From the NCBI RefSeq assembly GCF_947305105.1, contig NZ_CAMZCS010000026.1, forward strand, positions 1-49,161: a stretch of 49,161 nt of DNA. Reading direction: 5' to 3'. The notes beneath the pieces were generated by a model, which did no database searches, was not told the origin of the DNA, and worked only from the letters and a program-made list of their open reading frames with translations. How positions within the stretch are numbered: position 1 is the stretch's first letter; each line of letters starts with the position of its first letter. Shown in pieces: positions 46,874 to 49,161 of the stretch. This DNA comes from an uncultured Fibrobacter sp. Lineage in GTDB: Bacteria > Fibrobacterota > Fibrobacteria > Fibrobacterales > Fibrobacteraceae. The position numbers and the translations under genes were made by a program.

Positions 46874-48738
46874 CTGAGAATTTTCCTTTGCGACAGGCTG
46901 ACCTTGATGCCGTAGTTCGCGGTGTTCAGGCTTTCCATGGCGAGTTTCCAGAACGGGAATATGCGGATTCCCTGGAACGATTCAGGTGCCGCCGTAGATG
47001 AAGCCCCGAAAATGGGACCCAAGAAAAGGTTCGTCGGCACATCGAAATCCAGGCGGAACAAGCACGAAAGCACCCTGTCGTAAATTTCGACCGTTCTCGC
47101 ATCTGGGTAGATTAGCGGGATATCCAGTTTCCAACGGAGGTTCTGCCCGTTGATATAGACAGCCTGACTCCTTGAACTGAACGGGCGCATGCCCAGTTCC
47201 ATGAGCGTGCCGAAGTATCCCTTGAAATCAACATAGGTCGTATTCGACACACGATACCAAAGTTGGAACGTAGAATCCGTAGGCTTGAGGGAATAGCGCT
47301 TGTCCACCTGCAAAAGGCCCCGGAGCGAACCCACAGAAAAAGCCTGTTCCGAAGACAGCTGGATATCGGTAGATTCCTCGTGCCGCTTAATTTGGTAATC
47401 ATAAGGTTCCGCGAGGAGGTTCTCACGGTTCGAGAGGATCAAGTCCAGCTTGGCCGGCATGAGCGCCGTGTTCGGGATAAGGCAATCCAAGAAACCAAGC
47501 GTCGGTTCGCCGTCGTCGCGCCAAGCCGAAAGGAGGCTGAGCGTAGAACGTTTGTAGTTGAGGGAACGCAACGTGCCGCCCTGCGCATAATCGAGCAAAA
47601 GTGAAAAATGCGGATTTTCCACCGAGACCAGCTTGCGACCGACCAGGAGAAAATCGGAAACCTCGACACGCAGGCCGTTAAAGCCCGTAGCCCGCCCCAG
47701 CCAGTTCACGACGCTGATCAAGTGCCTATAGGCTCGCCAGCGCACCGCAGGAGAACGCATGCCGCCATCCTGCAAGTCGCGGAAATACTGCGGGAGCATT
47801 GCCGGCAGAAGCCTCCTGAAAAAATCCTGCCGGTCCTTGCCATCAAGTTGGGCAACGCCCGAACGGTAAAGAGCAAGGATAGTCTTGTGAAGCATGTTGA
47901 TTTCGGGCCTGCGAATCAGGAGTTCACGGCAACTCTTCGCCGTAGTTGGCAAGCCCAGGTTTGTCCCGACAGACATGAGAGAACTGACGCTGCCTTCGGA
48001 ACCTTGCTGCGAAACGATATGTCCGACAGGCCAGGTCCGGATTTCGTTCATTTCTACAAATTCGGCAAGCCTCTCGAAGAAGGGCACAATTTCTTTGGGA
48101 TCGCGCGGCATTGTAAGGACAATGACTGCCGACTTGTTTTCACGGCAATACGGGCCTGCACAGCTATCCCAGTCCAACTTGTCTTCGGCAATCGCGCGGG
48201 AAAGGCCTTCGGCAACAGGAACGACGCGCATCAGAGCGCCCTTGTCTTCGGTCGTGAACCAACCCGATATGGGAGTTGTCCTGCCCAATGCGTCCTGCAA
48301 TGCCGATTCGCTGACAAGCGAATATTCAAAGGACTCCCTCGACAGGAGGTCGGTCATATCCATTTCCCAGACCATTGACGAATTGAAGAACCCCGTCGGT
48401 TCAACGTCAAACATCTTGCGAAGGAGCTTACGGTGCATCTTGAGTTGCATCTGCTGCAGTTCGGCCGGGAATAAAGGGAGCAATGAATCGTGGTAGCTGC
48501 CGCCCAGGAATTCAAGCTTGCCCTCGCGGATGCCGTGCCGGATTTTCCCAATAGAGAGCGGACCAGCCGCATGGTTGATGGCCTCGAGCACCGTACCGTC
48601 CAAGAAGAACGAACTGCGGAACGAGCTCAGGTTCAAGAGGAAATCAAAGGCACCCAGGAGATTCCTGGCAATGGCCTTGACGTCGTCCTCGAACGTCAGC
48701 GGAGGCAGCTGGAACACAAAAGAAAAAGTCAGCTTCAT
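46870..48738 (-). CDS. GH57-like glycoside hydrolase (divergent)
   Basis: A 622-residue cytoplasmic protein without a signal peptide. The N-terminal 300 residues follow the GH57 plan (alpha-amylase/4-alpha-glucanotransferase type): FLGGSYHDSLLPLFP matches the usual GG(F/S)YxP motif and SMVWEMDM (Glu125) the nucleophile region. The first family motif (HQP) is replaced by FQLPP. The C-terminal half (about 350-622) is beta-rich. The changed first motif means activity is uncertain; it may be a glucan-binding relative. It heads the seven-gene operon (ATGA overlap with the STAS-like gene) and is preceded by repeat-filled DNA. No Shine-Dalgarno is obvious before ATG 48738. Confidence 0.75.
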   Translation of the reverse strand: MKLTFSFVFQLPPLTFEDDVKAIARNLLGAFDFLLNLSSFRSSFFLDGTVLEAINHAAGPLSIGKIRHGIREGKLEFLGGSYHDSLLPLFPAELQQMQLKMHRKLLRKMFDVEPTGFFNSSMVWEMDMTDLLSRESFEYSLVSESALQDALGRTTPISGWFTTEDKGALMRVVPVAEGLSRAIAEDKLDWDSCAGPYCRENKSAVIVLTMPRDPKEIVPFFERLAEFVEMNEIRTWPVGHIVSQQGSEGSVSSLMSVGTNLGLPTTAKSCRELLIRRPEINMLHKTILALYRSGVAQLDGKDRQDFFRRLLPAMLPQYFRDLQDGGMRSPAVRWRAYRHLISVVNWLGRATGFNGLRVEVSDFLLVGRKLVSVENPHFSLLLDYAQGGTLRSLNYKRSTLSLLSAWRDDGEPTLGFLDCLIPNTALMPAKLDLILSNRENLLAEPYDYQIKRHEESTDIQLSSEQAFSVGSLRGLLQVDKRYSLKPTDSTFQLWYRVSNTTYVDFKGYFGTLMELGMRPFSSRSQAVYINGQNLRWKLDIPLIYPDARTVEIYDRVLSCLFRLDFDVPTNLFLGPIFGASSTAAPESFQGIRIFPFWKLAMESLNTANYGIKVSLSQRKILR

Positions 48739-48771
48739 AAGGTGAAGAATAGAAAAAAAAGTAAACAGTGG

Positions 48772-48852
48772 TTGGTGGTTAGTGGCGATGAGGTGTGAGG
48801 GAAGTTGGAAGTAGACAGTAGAAAGTAGATAGTAGGAAGTGGGATTGTCATT
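48772..48852 (+). repeat. 81-bp heptad-phased direct repeat, copy 1
   Basis: Matches 49034-49114 with two mismatches and an offset of 262 bp. The unit is itself 7-bp periodic: after GTGGTTA come GTGGCGA, TGAGGTG, TGAGGGA, AGTTGGA, AGTAGAC, AGTAGAA, AGTAGAT, AGTAGGA and AGTGGGA. Confidence 0.93.
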
Positions 48853-48905
48853 GCAAGGGGTGAAAACCCCGAAGCAATCTCTAGATATGAGTTAGGGATT
48901 AGGAT

Positions 48906-48932
48906 CTAGGGGCTAGGGGCTAGGGGCTAGGG
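48906..48932 (+). repeat. CTAGGGG tandem heptamer, potential G-quadruplex
   Basis: Nearly four exact copies of CTAGGGG. Four G-tracts of three or more are separated by three-base CTA loops, a layout suited to G-quadruplex formation on the plus strand. Similar but degenerate heptads (GGGATTA, GGATCTA) precede it. Confidence 0.85.
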
Positions 48933-49033
48933 AGAAACATCACGGCTTCGCCGTCTGTTAATAACGCACGAAGTGCGTGATACTTATTCACTAGCCTTTA
49001 GTCTCTAATCTCTAGCCTCTTTTTAATTAGTGA

Positions 49034-49114
49034 TTGGTGGTTAGGGGCGATGAGGTGTGAGGGAAGTTGGAAGTAGACAGAAGAAAGTAGATAGTAGGAA
49101 GTGGGATTGTCATT
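49034..49114 (+). repeat. 81-bp heptad-phased direct repeat, copy 2
   Basis: Second copy of 48772-48852 in the same orientation, with G for T at the AGTGG position and A for T in the CAGTAG word. The 181 bp between the copies hold stem-loops and the CTAGGGG array, so the pair could recombine and delete them. Confidence 0.93.
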
Positions 49115-49161
49115 CTATATTAAACTTTAAAGAAAACAGCAGAGCGGGTGGATAAAGGCGG

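Larger units (their letters stand above)
48739..49161. other. Repeat-filled region upstream of the envelope operon
   Basis: No gene is seen in the last 423 bp. It holds two 81-bp direct repeats (48772-48852 and 49034-49114), a nested stem-loop at 48850-48878 (ATTGC and GGGG arms around a TGAAAA loop), a CTAGGGG tandem repeat at 48906-48932, stem-loops at 48942-48954 (ACGGC/TTC/GCCGT) and 48964-48978 (ACGCAC/GAA/GTGCGT), and more heptads near 48988-49021 (TTCACTA, GCCTTTA, GTCTCTA, ATCTCTA, GCCTCTT). The promoter of the GH57-led operon must lie here, but I cannot place it. Confidence 0.75.

Noticed and set aside
48772-49114. Insertion-sequence ends or a composite mobile element bounded by the 81-bp repeats
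   Set aside because: No transposase between the copies (only 181 bp) and no inverted terminal repeats or target duplication.

Overview
The window looks like chromosomal DNA of a Fibrobacter species (phylum Fibrobacterota, fibre-degrading gut bacteria). The main evidence is two secreted lipoproteins that end in the Fibrobacter succinogenes major paralogous (FISUMP) domain, with the typical QTWMAENLN and CP(E/D)GWHVP motifs. Serine-rich lipoprotein linkers and a Gram-negative envelope gene set agree with this. I see no rRNA, tRNA, CRISPR array, insertion sequence or prophage. Genes are tightly packed and mostly on the minus strand.

Layout. 1-8408 (minus): start of an ABC-F ATPase (EttA type, cut by the window edge), an RND efflux pump with its lipoprotein adaptor, a secreted CE2-like SGNH esterase, and two related exported proteins with a PGxGxLYxG motif. 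8481-14293 (minus): a phosphate module made of a PhoB/PhoR-like two-component pair lying between two near-identical Na/Pi cotransporter-PhoU proteins. 14709-19472 (minus): two FISUMP lipoproteins flanking ispF. 19697-20854 (plus): a flavodiiron protein, convergent with the next block. 20925-35213 (minus): a continuous 13-gene complex I operon in the order nuoB-C-D-E-F-G-H-I-J-K-L-M-N, without nuoA. 35461-39908 (mostly plus): a degenerate-GGDEF/EAL protein, a small conserved-looking protein, a LOG-family protein and a six-helix membrane protein that resembles an inactive rhomboid. 39914-41809 (minus): galE and a flavodoxin lipoprotein fused to a cystatin-like domain. 41870-48738 (minus): a seven-gene overlapping envelope operon (GH57-like, STAS-TM, lytic transglycosylase, TolC-like, MlaC-like, DUF2953-like, RsuA).

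How genes fit together. The Nuo operon encodes an NADH-oxidising, proton-pumping complex I with several unusual additions: an FN3-like domain on NuoE, a helical tail on NuoB, an acidic tail on NuoM, a Cys cluster in NuoN, an enlarged NuoH, and a short NuoG without the extra N7 cluster ligands. The two-component system and both Na/Pi transporters probably form one phosphate-responsive unit; 11-bp-spaced TTTACA/TGTAAA repeats lie upstream of both transcription units. The RND pump has no adjacent outer-membrane channel; the TolC-like protein at 44.1-45.5 kb is a possible partner.

The most unexpected features are two. (1) Nearly all larger intergenic gaps (688-859, 14477-14709, 17245-17457, 48766-49114) are built of degenerate DNA with an exact 7-bp period, interspersed with small perfect stem-loops having TTC/GAA or TAAA loops, and the same modules occur in different order at different sites. 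(2) The flavodoxin lipoprotein carries a C-terminal domain that closely matches stefin-type cystatins (GG, QVVAG and LPG positions all conserved), which are inhibitors of papain-like cysteine proteases.
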